DNA of 64,000 bases, taken from contig OY997645.1 of the NCBI GenBank assembly GCA_963921795.1, forward strand, positions 34,090,382 to 34,154,381, given 5' to 3'. Under the pieces are notes generated by a model. That model was not told the origin of the DNA, searched no databases, and worked only from the letters and a program-made list of their open reading frames with translations. Origin of the DNA: Nannobrachium achirus (taxonomy: Eukaryota > Chordata > Actinopteri > Myctophiformes > Myctophidae). Positions 1 to 52,075 of the stretch are shown one piece after another (position 1 is the stretch's first letter; every line of letters starts with the position of its first letter). The translations under genes and the position numbers were made by a program.

Positions 1-70
1 CAGATACGCTATGCAAAGGTGAGAAACACACTGCAACCGACCCTCATGGGTCTGTTTTTATGCTCTGAAT

Positions 71-513
71 CAGGGGTCTTCAACAGGGGGTCCGGTACCC
101 CTAGGAGGTCCTCAGATTTACTACAGGGGGGTGGGGGGGGGGGGGTCGCCAAATCTTTGTGTGATAGGATCATGTTTTTTACATTAACCATTTGAACCCT
201 AGCATCCCTATTCTGAGTCGAACATTAGCCAAAAATTGCAGATCTACAAGCTTACAAGCTTACAAGCTTGTAGATCGGCTATTTTTGGCAAAGAGGTTTG
301 TAGAGGGAAAAGAAGTATTTGACCGTTCGAGTGGTGAAATGTCTGAAAATACACATTACTCCAACATGACAGTGATGTCAAACAAGAAAGAAAGAAATTT
401 ATGATTTTTTTTTTTAATCTGCAACACAATTTTATACAATTTGTAGAGGGAGTCCCTGCTTCATCTCTCTCTCAGCTAAGGGGTCCCTGGCCTGAAAACG
501 TTGAAGACCCCTG
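71..513. mobile_element. Non-autonomous hAT-type element, family a copy 1
   Basis: Termini CAGGGGTCTTCAACAGGGGG and GTTGAAGACCCCTG are inverted copies. The flanks carry a perfect 8-bp target duplication CTCTGAAT (63-70 and 514-521), diagnostic of hAT insertion. It contains a P palindrome at 228-289 and no coding capacity. Confidence 0.85.
228..289. repeat. P palindrome, in family a
   Basis: GCCAAAAATTGCAGATCTAC and its imperfect reverse complement GTAGATCGGCTATTTTTGGC, with a short inner CTTACAAG repeat. P arms are GCMGATCTACAAGC in general. The outer GCCAAAAA/TTTTTGGC part belongs to family a. Confidence 0.85.
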
Positions 514-910
514 CTCTGAATTAAATTAAACATACACATAACTATCCATTTTTTATTTTATTTTATTTTTACCAAAGCCTTGAAAAACGGCAGCATTGAT
601 GAATTTAGAGGAAAATAAGAATGTGTCACATTGCGTTGTGAGCTTGCAGATCGGCTAGGCTATACATTTAAAACAATGGAACCTTTTTGAAAATAGGGGC
701 CTTTTAATGAATTTCCAATTCATTCCAAATACATTTCAGAGCAGCGCATGTCATATGTATCACAGGCATAACCCCTGCTGCTTGGTAAATAAAGCATGTG
801 GTCCCCACCAGCACCCAACCTCAGTGAGCTGTCAGTCAGCTGTCCGGGTTTGAAGTAGGATTCTGTGAAGTCGAACACACTCTAGTTCTGTCATTCAGCA
901 GCGCCTGCGC

Positions 911-938
911 GCGCGTGTGCGTCTGGGTGTGTGCGTGT

Positions 939-976
<38 letters not shown>

Positions 977-982
977 GTGTGT
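911..982. repeat. GT microsatellite
   Basis: Interrupted GT/GTGC repeat in the first intron of the window. Confidence 0.9.
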
Positions 983-1099
983 GGAGGGGGTGCTGACGTG
1001 TCCTCCAGATGGAGGCGTCACGGGGTCAGAGTTCATGTCAGATTGCGGTGTTCCGATGAAGGCTGGCGTGTCTTGTGGTGACAAGACTACAGTGTGATT

Positions 1100-2292
1100 G
1101 GACCGCCAGTGAGAAGGGACGTGCCTCAACCCCTCCCCCCGCCACAGCCCGGCGCACTCCACAGGCACTTTAGATTAATGAACTTGTCATTTCTTGCCGA
1201 CGATTGTTTTTGTCATGCCTTTGACATGCCAAGCTATTTTTTTCCTCATTAATGTGGTTCCACCGTAGCACCAGTGACTATTATTGTTGTTGTTTTTTTA
1301 ATGTTGGCTGCTTTAGCTGTCAGGAGGAGAAAGGATCATCATCACCTTGAGGGGGCTGTTCACGGTCAATTACGCAAACAATCTAGTTTTTTTTTCTTTC
1401 TACCTGTCTCGCACGCGCGTGCACGTGGCCACGCACGGACACGCGCGCAAGCTAAATCAAAAACATGCGCATGCAAACGCGCTGTGCTCTAGTGTTACTG
1501 CTAGAAACCACAACAAAATATTTTTTGTTGTCCTAACCTCAGACTTTCAAACAGTTGAAACCACACACAAAAAAAAAGAAAAAAGTTACAGATATATTGA
1601 ATAAATGAATAATACAATGAATTATACTGTACATCATCTCGCACTGTGTGTGCATGCACATTTTGAATTTGAACATTCCTCAGGGATGTCGGTATGTCAG
1701 ACATTTCATTCTGCAGAACGATCTTCAGTCCCAGAATCTTTGAACAAACGTTCCACCGTATTTCTACTACACCACAGATTTTGTCACCGCATCTGTTGCA
1801 TTGGGGCCGTCACTTCCGTGTTTGGGACTCTAGGGGATGGTAGTCCGAGAAAAAGCTCTCCAATTAGTCTGTGATCCTGTGAAGATCTTTTCCATTTGAC
1901 TGAGAGGGGTCTGCCACTTGGCCCTCCCAGCTGCTTTCAGTTTGTGCTGTGAGGGAGACGATGGTGAGATTACCAGGCAATGACAGCTGACTGCCAGAGA
2001 CCGCACCAGCATGTCAATAAGCAGAGCAGTGATATTGAGAGAGAGAGAGATATACAGAGATATACAGAGAGATACAGGGTATAGGTACGTACTTGGCAAT
2101 ACTTGGCAATTTTACCAAATACCTCAATATGGTTATTGTGACGATTTTCACAAAATGTTATGTTTCTGATAAATAATCAGTAATGCCAACTGTATATTAA
2201 CTAAATGGGTAAATTCAAATGATACAACAACTAGGACAGTCGGGTAAGTTCAGAAAATGACATCACTTAACTGTAATGCAGCCCTTAAAACC
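1100..2292 (+). other. robo1: Intron, nothing recognised
   Basis: Low-complexity AT-rich sequence. GATATACAGAGA short repeats at 2040-2080. The 2341-2550 stretch has ATATTGCAATAATATTG and ends TTTCCCAGCCCT, perhaps a hAT remnant. Confidence 0.5.
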
Positions 2293-2340
2293 AAGAAAAG
2301 ACAACACTGACTCCATAAGAAAAGACAACACTGACTCCAT
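2293..2340. repeat. 24-bp tandem duplication
   Basis: AAGAAAAGACAACACTGACT followed by CCAT, twice in a row. Confidence 0.9.
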
Positions 2341-2812
2341 ATTATGATATTGCGATATCCAAAATCCCTGGCAATATCTAGTCTCATTATCACAACATGT
2401 AAGAATCAAGAAGGGATAATTTATCACTCACTCATATTTATACAGATGCAAGCAGCGGAATGTTGGCGTGGCATGTTCCACCAAGAGCAATACAGTGTAC
2501 AGTAAGATAATTGAAGAGATAATATTGCAATAATATTGTTATATTTCCCAGCCCTAATACAGGGACAAAGAAAGAGAAAGCCTGCCTGCTACACAAATTA
2601 GCATTAACCAAAGTCACTGCTCTCCAGCTTGGTGACTTTCTCATGTACACCTGCTTTGCATCCAGTGGTGTAAAGTACATTTACTCAAGTACACTTTTGA
2701 GGTATTTGTACTTTACTTGAGTATTTCCAAATTCCAATACTTTTACTTCTACTCCACTACATCTGGGATCCAAATGTACGTTTACTCCACTACATTTATT
2801 TGAAAACTATAG

Positions 2813-3392
2813 ATAGATAGATAGATAGATACCTTTATTATCCCAAGGGGGAAATTTAGTTGTCCAGTTGTAGCACAGCAGTATACAGTTATTTACAAAG
2901 TTACAGAGAAGTAGGAAAAAATAGATAAGAGTAAAAACAAGAGCAGTACAGTACCAAAAAAGAGAAGGTGCATCAATAGAGGGGGCGAATTAAATATAAG
3001 TATATATACATAAAGTGTCTTACAAAAAGAGACCAAAGCAGTCAATGCTAGTTAATGCAACAAGTATCTCACTGTCATTCACTGGCAATGTCGAAAAACA
3101 GTGCGAAAAAAACAATGCGAAAAAAACAACAGAAACAGCTCAGAGCAGAAGAAACTAGGCAGCGTGTCACCGCAAGACGCACATGAGCACTCTCCCTGGA
3201 AGGTCCTTAGAGGTCAAAGTCAATACAGCAATAGTTCCAACTTAATAGTGCAAAGTAAAAAAAAAACAGTGCGAAAAAACAAAACAATAACAGCTCAGAG
3301 AAGAAGAAACTAGGAAGCATGTCACCGCAAGACGCACATGAGCACTTTCCCTGGAAGGTCCTTAGAGGTCAAAGTCAATACAGCAACTATAG
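2813..3392 (-). mobile_element. LINE 3' fragment nested in a hAT element
   Basis: GATA repeat followed by CCTTTATTATCCCAAGGGGG is the reverse complement of a fish LINE 3' end with an ATCT tail. Flanks AACTATAG at 2805-2812 and 3385-3392 form an 8-bp target duplication. It is related to the element at 48846. Confidence 0.8.
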
Positions 3393-3472
3393 TTACTAGT
3401 TACTTTGCTGATATAAATTATAATATGTTAAAACATACATAAACCACTTTAGCCCTATTTTATACCTTGGCT

Positions 3473-3543
3473 ATTTGAAAATCTACAAGATTTACAAGAT
3501 CTACAAGCTCACAACGTGAGCTTGTAGATCTGCTATTTTCAAA
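3473..3543. repeat. P palindrome, in family c copy 1
   Basis: TTTGAAAATCTACAAG, with an inner duplication of the left arm, then CTCACAACGTGAG and CTTGTAGATCTGCTATTTTC. Confidence 0.8.
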
Positions 3544-3842
3544 CATGTTGTACTTTTACTTTTACTACTTTAAGTACATTTTGATGCCAATACTTTTTTA
3601 CTTTTACTCAAGTCAATTTTGAATTCTGGACTTCTAATTGTAACAGAGTACTTCTACAATGCAGTATTGATACTTTTACTTAAGTAGAAAATGTGAGTAC
3701 TTTTGCCTCCACTCCCAGTAGTGAGGCCTCGTGGTAAGCCGCCCTAATACAGCACATGGACATAGAGAGAGAATGCCTGCTCACATGCTCCACAAATTAG
3801 CATTAAACAAAGTCAATGGTTTCCTCTCTTCTCTGTCTCCAG

Positions 3843-44240
<40,398 letters not shown>

Positions 44241-45550
44241 AGAATAGCCAGGAGGAACAGGAGGAACTGTCCTGAATGTTCTGGGAACGGAGCACCATTG
44301 TTTCTCTTACAATTTTAAATATCTCAGTATTTCACCATCATGTTGGCTGACTTCATACTGTACGTCAATAGTGTTTCTTTACATCTGGAAAACAGACCAA
44401 TTGTTTAATTTTTTTTCTTTATTTTTTTCTAACTTATCATTTTCTATGTCCATTTAAAAAGAAAATTAAAAAGTGACAGACAGGGAATAAAAGAACGGCG
44501 GAGTCGAGGCAAAAATACGCAGTAGAATATTTATGTTTTATTCCAATGCAATATGGAGTAAAATTGTACTCCAGACATTGACATGACTCAGCTTGCACCA
44601 CAAGAAGTTTGGAGAGCCCATGCAGTCAGAAGTTACTGTAATAAATAGCTGCAAGCAGAGAGGGGTGGACTGTCTTGTAAATATACGTGTATACATGATG
44701 TCCTTTTGTTTATTCACCCATTGTGGTACCTCAAATTTGTCTTCCTTGTTTTATTTTGCGAATTATAATTTTATTATGCCAGTAAATATAATTATTTTAT
44801 CATTTCCATCCATGTTGTAAATTGCTATATTATTTAGCCGCCCCAAGAAAGTGCCACTTTGGGATTTTTTGTTTTGTTTGTTTGTTTGTTTGTTGTTGTT
44901 TGTTTGTTTGTTTGTTTTTGTAATGCACTGTTATGTTCTGTGTTGTCGTCAATGTTTTGTTACTTGTTTTACTTTGGTTTTAAAAGCACAATCACTAAAC
45001 TTTATTTTAAACCATTCTATCTATTCTAACCTTTTTGTCTTACTGGAGGAAAAAAGGTACGACAAAAGAGTCTAGTTAATCTTGATGATGATGATGATGA
45101 TGATGATGTAGGTAATGCTGTTTTAAGATGGCTGTGTTTGAAAGGAGACTCCTCGTGTTGTGATTGCCCTCCTCTCTGGTTCTGATGCTAGCTTAAGTGA
45201 TGGTTAAGACAGTTAATGTGGATCATAGCTGCAATGTAAATATATTTTTCACATCAGCCGTAGTTCCCAGCTATTGCACATTAAAGAGAAGAAAAAAAAA
45301 GGTTACACTGTCTACTAATGCACTTAAATGAATGTTACATACATGAAATAGGAGTCACTTTGTGAATCTGGAGAGGTGGTGATTGGGCAAGGAGAGTCTC
45401 TTTTCTTGGAAGGAGAGGGGTGCTGGACCCCCGTTCTAAGGAGAAAAGGGTGCTGTTGTTTATTCATAGGACATCTGCAAACATTTGTTTCGTAAAACAA
45501 AAAAGTAAAAAAGAACTACAAAAAAAGGATGAATAAAAAAGTTCAAACTA
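44241..45550 (+). other. robo1: robo1 3' UTR (end uncertain)
   Basis: AT-rich, gene-like sequence after the stop with few transposon remains. Possible poly(A) signals are AATAAA at 44486, ATTAAA at 45280 (followed by an A run) and AATAAA at 45532. Two Pumilio-type sites TGTAAATA lie at 44676-44683 and 45235-45242. A TTTG repeat is at about 44870-44920 and a GAT repeat at about 45083-45108. Interspersed repeats resume at 45.65 kb, which suggests an end near 45.3 or 45.55 kb. Confidence 0.6.
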
Positions 45551-45659
45551 CACGTTCTCTGTCATTTGTCATGGAAAGGGATTTTAAAAGCAATAATCAT
45601 ACAGTAATCACCGACAGTACCTCCCTATCTAAATTAACACACACAGGGATGTCACTGTC

Positions 45660-45975
45660 AGCCCTGTATCATATCAGTATTATGTCAGTATTATGTTCAG
45701 TATCATGGTTAGTATCATGTCAGTATTATATGTTCAGCATCATGGTTGGTATCATGGTTAGTATCATGTCAGTATAATATGTTCAGTATCATGGTTAGTA
45801 TTATATGTTCAGTATCATGGTTAGTATCATGTCAGTATAATATGTTCAGTATCATGGTTAGTATCATGTCAGTATAATATGTTCAGTATCATGGTTAGTA
45901 CCATGTCAGTATATGTTCAGTATCATGATACTGAACATATTGTCATGTCAGTATCATGGTTAGTATCATGTCAGT
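45660..45975. repeat. Minisatellite 1 (CAGTATCATGGTTAG)
   Basis: Units combine CAGTATCATGGTTAGTATC with ATGTCAGTATAATATGTT. It includes a perfect 30-bp palindrome at 45911-45940. Confidence 0.9.
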
Positions 45976-46006
45976 ACCAGTAAGACTCCCTAATCGGGAG
46001 ATAAGC

Positions 46007-46203
46007 GACCGTCAGGTCGCAGCGTGATTTTAGGGCAAAATGTGTAGGAGCATGTGTATGCAAAATTTGGCATGGATCGGGGCAACGGTTGCGGAGATAT
46101 GAGCAGGGCAAAAGTGTGACTGACGGACGGAAGGACGGACGGACTGACTGACTGACGGACAGCTGGTCGAGGTTTTCATAGTAACTGCGACCTGGCGGTC
46201 GCA
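46007..46203. mobile_element. Short element with GCGACC hairpin termini
   Basis: GCGACCGTCAGGTCGC at 46007 and GCGACCTGGCGGTCGC near 46188 are inverted copies. Each is itself a GCGACC/GGTCGC hairpin. It contains GACGGACGGACTGACTGACT. Confidence 0.7.
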
Positions 46204-46306
46204 ATAATATGTTCAGTATTATGTTCAGTATTATCAGGTTTGTTGGTGTCATGTCAGTATCATGGTCAGTATCTTACCAGTAAGACTCCCTAAGAGGGAG
46301 ATAAGC

Positions 46307-47054
46307 GACCGTCAGGTCGCAGCGTGATTTTAGGGCAAAATGTGTAGGAGATGAGTGTAGACATACTGTGTACCGATTTGCGTGATTTTAGGGCAAAATC
46401 TGTAGGAGCAGTGTCCAAAAATGTGTTTGAAAAAATCGGCCTGATGGTGGCGCTATATGGGACAGATCCATGTTGATGACATGAGTGTAGACATACTGTG
46501 TAGCGATTTGCGTGATTTTAGGGCAAAATCTGTAGGAGCAGTGTCCAAAAATGTGTTTTAAAAAATCGGCCTGAAGGTGGCGCTATATGGGACAGATCCA
46601 TGTTGATGACATGAGTGTAGACATACTGTGTAGCGATTTGCGTGATTTTAGGGCAAAATCTGTAGGAGTAGTGTCCAAAAATGTGTTTTAAAAAGTCTGC
46701 CTGAAGGTGGCGCTAAATGGGACAGATCCATGTTGATGACATGAGTGTAGCGCAAGTGTGTACCGATTTGCGTGATTTTAGGGCAAAATTTGTAGGAGCA
46801 GTGTCCAAAAATGTGTTTTGCAAGAATCGGCCTCATGGTGGCGCTAGAAGAGGGCCATGTGAGAAATGATGGGTGGAGGTTGTGGTTTGACAGCCAAGGA
46901 TTGTGTGTGCAAAATTTGGCATGGATCGGGGCAACGGTGGCAGAGATATGAGCAGGGTAAAAGTGTGACGTGTGACGTGTGACAGACAGACTGACTGACG
47001 GACTCACAGCTGGTGGAGGTTTTGACAGTAACTGCGACCTGACGGTCGCAATAA
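46307..47054. mobile_element. Longer related element with 130-bp internal tandem units
   Basis: Same termini as the element at 46007 (GCGACCGTCAGGTCGC, and GCGACCTGACGGTCGC at the right). CGTGATTTTAGGGCAAAAT recurs at 46381, 46511, 46641 and 46771, an exact 130-bp period. Units contain TGGTGGCGCTA. Confidence 0.85.
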
Positions 47055-47059
47055 GTGTA

Positions 47060-48777
47060 AAAAGCAAAACAGGGTCAATATCAAGGATCATAGCTAGGAT
47101 AAAATGAAGAAAATGTGCACCCCAAGACCCCCCTCGTTGAGAAACACTATATTAGAATCTCAGGAACGCAATGCAGAATTAATTCCTCATGATCTCAGGA
47201 TCATAAATAGTTCTGGAGATGTTGAAAAGTTACATTTATTGACACTTTTATCGTAGCTATTATTGAAAGGCGTCGCTGCCATTGACCTCAGTGTCATTGC
47301 ATTTATCACATGCAGGTTGGCCTGAATGACTACAGTGTAACTCAACAGCTCAAGGTGGGAACTATCAATGTCCTTGCCTGTTCTCTGTGGTAGCTAATCA
47401 AATATATTACACAATGCCAATTCCATTAGTACTACCCATTTTTCACAATGTGACAGTTCCATGTCATAGAATCGCTCAGTGCTAGAGGAAAACTAAAACC
47501 AATGGTGGAATTATATTGTCCAATATGACAGAGATTGCTGCCAATTAGACACAAGGATGCTTCAGTGAGGTTACATAAGACATTGGCTACAGCAATTGTC
47601 TAGTTTCTGTCATCACTTACTAGCTAGCGAGCTAAACTGCTGACATGAGAAAACAAAATATCCATGAAATTGAAAGATGGCAGTGTGTCAGCAAAGAGGG
47701 ACTTTTGGACAACAAAATAGCCTACTTTTGTTCAGTGTATTACTGTTACTCTAGATGTAATCTGCCTAGTGCTTGCTCCCGCAAAGACAAATAACTTGGC
47801 CTATGGGAGTCTTTAATGTCAAACACTGTCTGGCTTACTCAAACCCCACCCCTTTGTACTCCCTTCTCAAAGAAGTGGAATGAAAGTCCTGTTTTCACAA
47901 GCTAATGATCAGTGCTGACCACCTCAGATGGCGGCGGATCTCGAGAGACTGCTCGAAGTTGCCCATCGAAATCAAGCAGTGGGATGAGAGATTCTACGTT
48001 TTGCCATTTACTGATATTAATAATAGACCCCCACTTGTTTGTGACATGGTTATAAAAGCGTTTGATAGATTAGAGAGCAAGACAAAACTCATAATCAAAC
48101 GATGAAAAAAAAAGGCTTATTCTCATTCTGTTGTCATTCTACTTTCGTTGACATTTTGATGCTATCTTACAACGGCAAGATTTTTTGAAATGTTTTCAAA
48201 GCAGCATCTTTAAAATGCTTTACATCATGATCGAAAGTATGACAGACCGCGTGAATTCCCTCACTTCTCATCCTCTCCCATCTCCCTCCTCCTCCTCGTC
48301 TTTGGAGCTCCCCTCCCCCTACCCAATGCCCCCAGGTGTTCTCTAATAAGCACCTCTCTAAACAAGAACAAATTTGAACAAGGGTAGAGCGTCTCCCCTG
48401 CCTCCATCCATCATTTTAATGAGCAGAGGTGTGTCCAGGCTTTACAATGAGATGCAGGTGATTAGGGATATTAGACGGGTACACCGGCTGTCGGGGTTGT
48501 TCACCCCATAATGGCATGGATGTGCAGGGTGTGGAAATGAGGCTGAATGGGCTTCAGTAGCAGCCTGGTACCTAACAGATACTGTACCTGTCTGCTTGTG
48601 GAAAGGCTCAAGGATGCACTGGAATGTCCTGGACAATTTGAATTGGATTATGTTGGGTTTGGGAAACTTTGGCCACTGGGGATGAAGCTAGGATGATTCT
48701 TTCGTTCTCTCAAATAATTGGCTAAAAATATAAAAATAATCAGCCAAAAATGTTGGCGCTGATTAATCGGTCGACCA
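47060..48777. other. Intergenic, nothing recognised
   Basis: No gene or element termini identified. A 66-codon frame at 47905 resembles nothing I know. Confidence 0.5.
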
Positions 48778-48845
48778 CTAATACTGACACTAGGATACTG
48801 ACACCAGGACCAGGATACTGACTCGACTCCAGGACCAGGACCATG
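48778..48845. repeat. Minisatellite 2, left remnant
   Basis: GATACTGACACCAGGACCAG units cut off from the main array at 49808 by a LINE insertion. Confidence 0.8.
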
Positions 48846-49806
48846 ATAGATAGATAGATAGATAGACAGATAGATAGATAGATAGATACCTTTATTATCC
48901 CACGGGGGAAATTCAGTTGCCTAGAGGCAGCACAGCAGTTTAAGGTTACAAGTTACAAAGAAGTACGAAAAAGAAAAAGAGTACTGTAGTGTACAGTCCA
49001 AAAGAACAAGCACAAAAAAAGAAAAATATAAACATAAGGTGTCGAAAAACTATTGCAAAAAAGAAGAATATATACATAAAGTGACCACGAAACACTCAAA
49101 CATTCAACGCTCATAAGTGTCGCACATACAAAAAAGCTATACTCAAAGCATAACTTAACAAACAGTGCCAAAAAAAGAAAGTGCACATAACAGTATCACA
49201 CCGCCATATCAACACAGCAATAGTACACAGTACAACCAACACAACCCAATAGTGCAGGGCCAGAAAAAAGCAATAAAGCAATAAAGGGAGCCACAACAAG
49301 ACGCCACTAGCAACCCTCTCAGGGAAAAGTATGTTAGAGGTCAGAGTCAGTACAACTTTTGTTCCAGTAGTGCAAGTTAACAGTTGTCCTAGTTAATACT
49401 ATTAGGCCTTAGCAAGCGACCATCATGAGTCTCGTTGTATTGCTTGAGAGCGACCGGCACAAAGGACTTTCCAAGTCTCTCGCACCTCCGTCCTGGGTAG
49501 CGGAAATGATTGTTACCTCTCTTACTCTAGTAACCAAAGATCTCAGGGTAGAGGGGATGGGAGGAGTTCTCCAAGATGGCGTCCAGCTTCCTAGCTGTAC
49601 GCACCCTGGCTATTTCCTCCACCCCCTGTAAGGAGGACCCAACGACAGAGCCCGCCTTCCTCACCCGTCTGTTGAGGTTGGCAGTGTCGCCCGCTCTGTT
49701 GTTGCCACCCCAGCAAGATATTCCAAAAAAGAGAACACTAGCCATAACTGACTGGTAGAACATCTGGGGCATCTTGTTGGACACGTCAAACGATCTCAGT
49801 CTTCTC
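48846..49806 (-). mobile_element. LINE 3' end with C-terminal reverse-transcriptase ORF remnant
   Basis: The 3' tail (GATA repeat, then CCTTTATTATCCCACGGGGG) is at 48846-48905. On the minus strand 49784-49527 reads through FYQSVMASVLFFGISCWGG, NLNRRVRKAGSVVG and ENSSHPLYP, typical of the C terminus of fish LINE ORF2 proteins. The copy is 5'-truncated and lies inside a minisatellite array. The exact clade (L2 or a Rex-like lineage) is unresolved. Confidence 0.8.
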
Positions 49807-49807
49807 A

Positions 49808-51010
49808 GGATACTGACTCTAGGTTACTGACCATGATACTGACTCCAGGACCATGATACTGACTCCAGGACCATGATACTGACTCCAGGTTACTGACCAG
49901 GATACTGACTCCAGGACCAGGATACTGACTCCAGGACCCAGGACCATGATACTGACTCCAGGACCCAGGACCATGATACTGAGTCCAGGACCATGACACT
50001 GACTCCAGGACCATGACACTGACACCAGGATACTGACTCCAGGACCATGATATTGACTCCAGGACCATGATACTGACTCCAGGACCCAGGACCATGATAC
50101 TGACTCCAGGACCATCCAGGTTACTGACTCCAGGACCATGATACTGACTCCAGGTTACTGACTCCAGGACCATGATACTGACTCCAGGACCCAGGACCAT
50201 GATACTGACTCCAGGACCATCCAGGTTACTGACTCCAGGACCATGATACTGACTCCAGGTTACTGACTCCAGGACCATGATACTGACTCCAGGACCCAGG
50301 ACCATGATACTGACTCCAGGACCATGATATTGACTCCAGGTTACTGACTCCAGGACCATGATACTGACTCCAGGACCCAGGACCATGATACTGACTCCAG
50401 GACCATGATACTGACTCCAGGACCATGACACTGACTCCAGGACCATGACACTGACACCAGGATACTGACTCCAGGACCATGATACTGACTCCAGGACCAT
50501 GACACTGACACCAGGATACTGACACCAGGGCCATGATACTAACACCAGGATACTGACACCAGGACCATGATACTAACACCAGGATACTGACACCAGGACC
50601 ATGATACTAACACCAGGATACTGACATCAGGACCAGGATACTGACTCCAGGACCATGATACTGACTCCAGGACCATGATACTGACTCCAGGACCATGATA
50701 CTGACTCCAGGACCAGGATACTGACTCCAGGACCATGATACTGACTCCAGGACCAGGATACTGACTCCAGGACCATGATACTGACTCCAGGACCATGATA
50801 CTGACTCCAGGACCAGGATACTGACTCCAGGACCATGATACTGACTCCAGGACCAGGATACTGACTCCAGGACCATGATACTGACTCCAGGACCATGATA
50901 CTGACTCCAGCCATGATACTGACACCAGGACCATGATACTGACTCCAGGACCATGATACTGACTCCAGGACCATGATACTGACACCAGGACCATGATACT
51001 GACACTAGGA
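49808..51010. repeat. Minisatellite 2, 20-bp units
   Basis: About 60 units of ACTGACTCCAGGACCATGAT with GACCAGGAT, GGACCCAGGACC and GACACCAGG variants. Reverse-complemented, the unit begins CAGTATCATGGT, the core of minisatellites 1 and 3. Confidence 0.95.
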
Positions 51011-51012
51011 TA

Positions 51013-51700
51013 CAAAGAAATCACGCACATCGGTACACGCACATCGGTACACAGTATCTCTACAGTCATGTGATCGACATGGATCTGGCCGATTGTACGC
51101 AGAAAAAACCTTTTCCCTGCATTTTTCACATCAGACTTTTATAGCGCCACCAGGAGGCAGACTTATGTAAAATACAGTTTTGGATATTACTCCTTCAGAT
51201 TTTATCCCAAAATCACACAAATCAGTGCACAGTATGTCTACAGTCATGTGATCAAGACGGATCTGTCCAATATTTCATATTCCTTCCTGATTGGCTAAGA
51301 TTGGCCTCCAAACTTTGCAGGATTGGTCCGTTTTGAACAAAATGCCTCAAATCATGAACGTAGCTTAAGCTTTCCATGAAACTTTGCACACACGTTCCCA
51401 CTAGGCCAAGGAACAAATGCCACCCTTTTCACATTGGCCTGTTATAGCGCCACCATCAGGTCGACTTTAGCAACAAAAAAAAATCACGCATGCAGTGTCC
51501 GTGAAGCGTCCGAGAAAGGCCGAAGAAACCTGGCACCATTTTCACATTGGCCTATTCTAACATCACGAGGAGGCCAGAATAAACTTCCTGACCTGGTGGA
51601 GACCTGTGCTCGGAAGAACACTGCTTCTAGTTTGCTTTGGTTTGGTTTCTACAATAACATATTCGGTAAGACAACTTATTTTGTGTAATTGCAGTGTATC
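51013..51700. mobile_element. Inverted diverged copy of the 130-bp-unit element
   Basis: AAATCACGCACATCGGTACA, CACAGTATGTCTACAGTCAT and TATAGCGCCACCA are reverse complements of the 46.3-47.0 kb units. It abuts minisatellite 2. Confidence 0.75.
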
Positions 51701-51944
51701 AGTCCTCTGGTCTCCACACGGCTTCATTAACCGCCTTCCCAAACTAGGAGGTAATTAAGTGAACAGCTGTGTATTGTCTGACAACTCTTGGTGCCACCAT
51801 GACTCTCTGCCAGGATGCCAGGGAGGAGCCCATCATTGCAGGTGCACACTGTTCAGACAGCTTACCAACACTTCTCCAGCTATTTACACTGCAGCTGCAG
51901 GTCAAACACCATGTCTTCAGGCAATTAAAGATCCTTATTCCATA

Positions 51945-52075
51945 GTCAGTACCATAGTCATCACCAGTCATCACCATAGTCAGCACCATAGTAAGAATTA
52001 TAGTCATCCATAGTCAGCACCACATCATCCATAATCAGCACCATAGTCAGCACCATAGTTGTCCATAGTCACGCT
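51945..52075. repeat. Minisatellite-like CATAGTCAGCAC array
   Basis: Imperfect units of CATAGTCAGCAC and CATAGTCATC. Confidence 0.75.

Larger units (their letters stand above)
2663..3714. mobile_element. hAT-type element, family c copy 1, inside a duplicated exon
   Basis: Starts CAGTGGTGTAAAGTAC and has the AAGTACTTTTACTC-type body of a common fish hAT family. The right edge is ambiguous between 3701 and 3714, because exon and element both read TTGCCTCCACTC there. A possible target duplication is TTTGCATC / TTTGCCTC. It contains a LINE fragment (2813-3392) and a P palindrome. Confidence 0.75.
2551..3740 (+). pseudogene. robo1: Degenerate tandem duplicate of the Ig5-end exon, split by a hAT element
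   Basis: 2551-2662 matches 3743-3880 (CCCTAATACAG, CACAAATTAGCATTAA, CTCCAGCTTGGTGAC, ATGTACACCTGC). The rest of the exon copy resumes at 3702-3738 (CCCAGTAGTGAGGCCTCGTG). The exonic part carries ACTTTCTC in place of ACTGG, which breaks the frame. Confidence 0.75.

Noticed and set aside
47905..48105. 66-residue frame as a small gene
   Set aside because: No recognisable family, no splice or poly(A) support, and it lies among repeats.
49805..50545. 246-codon minus-strand frame with SWSQYHGPGVS repeats
   Set aside because: It is the translation of a 20-bp minisatellite, open by chance because of its composition.
49805..51010. Regular short repeats that could be taken for a CRISPR array
   Set aside because: Units of 20 bp are contiguous with no unique spacers, and the genome is vertebrate. 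It is a minisatellite.
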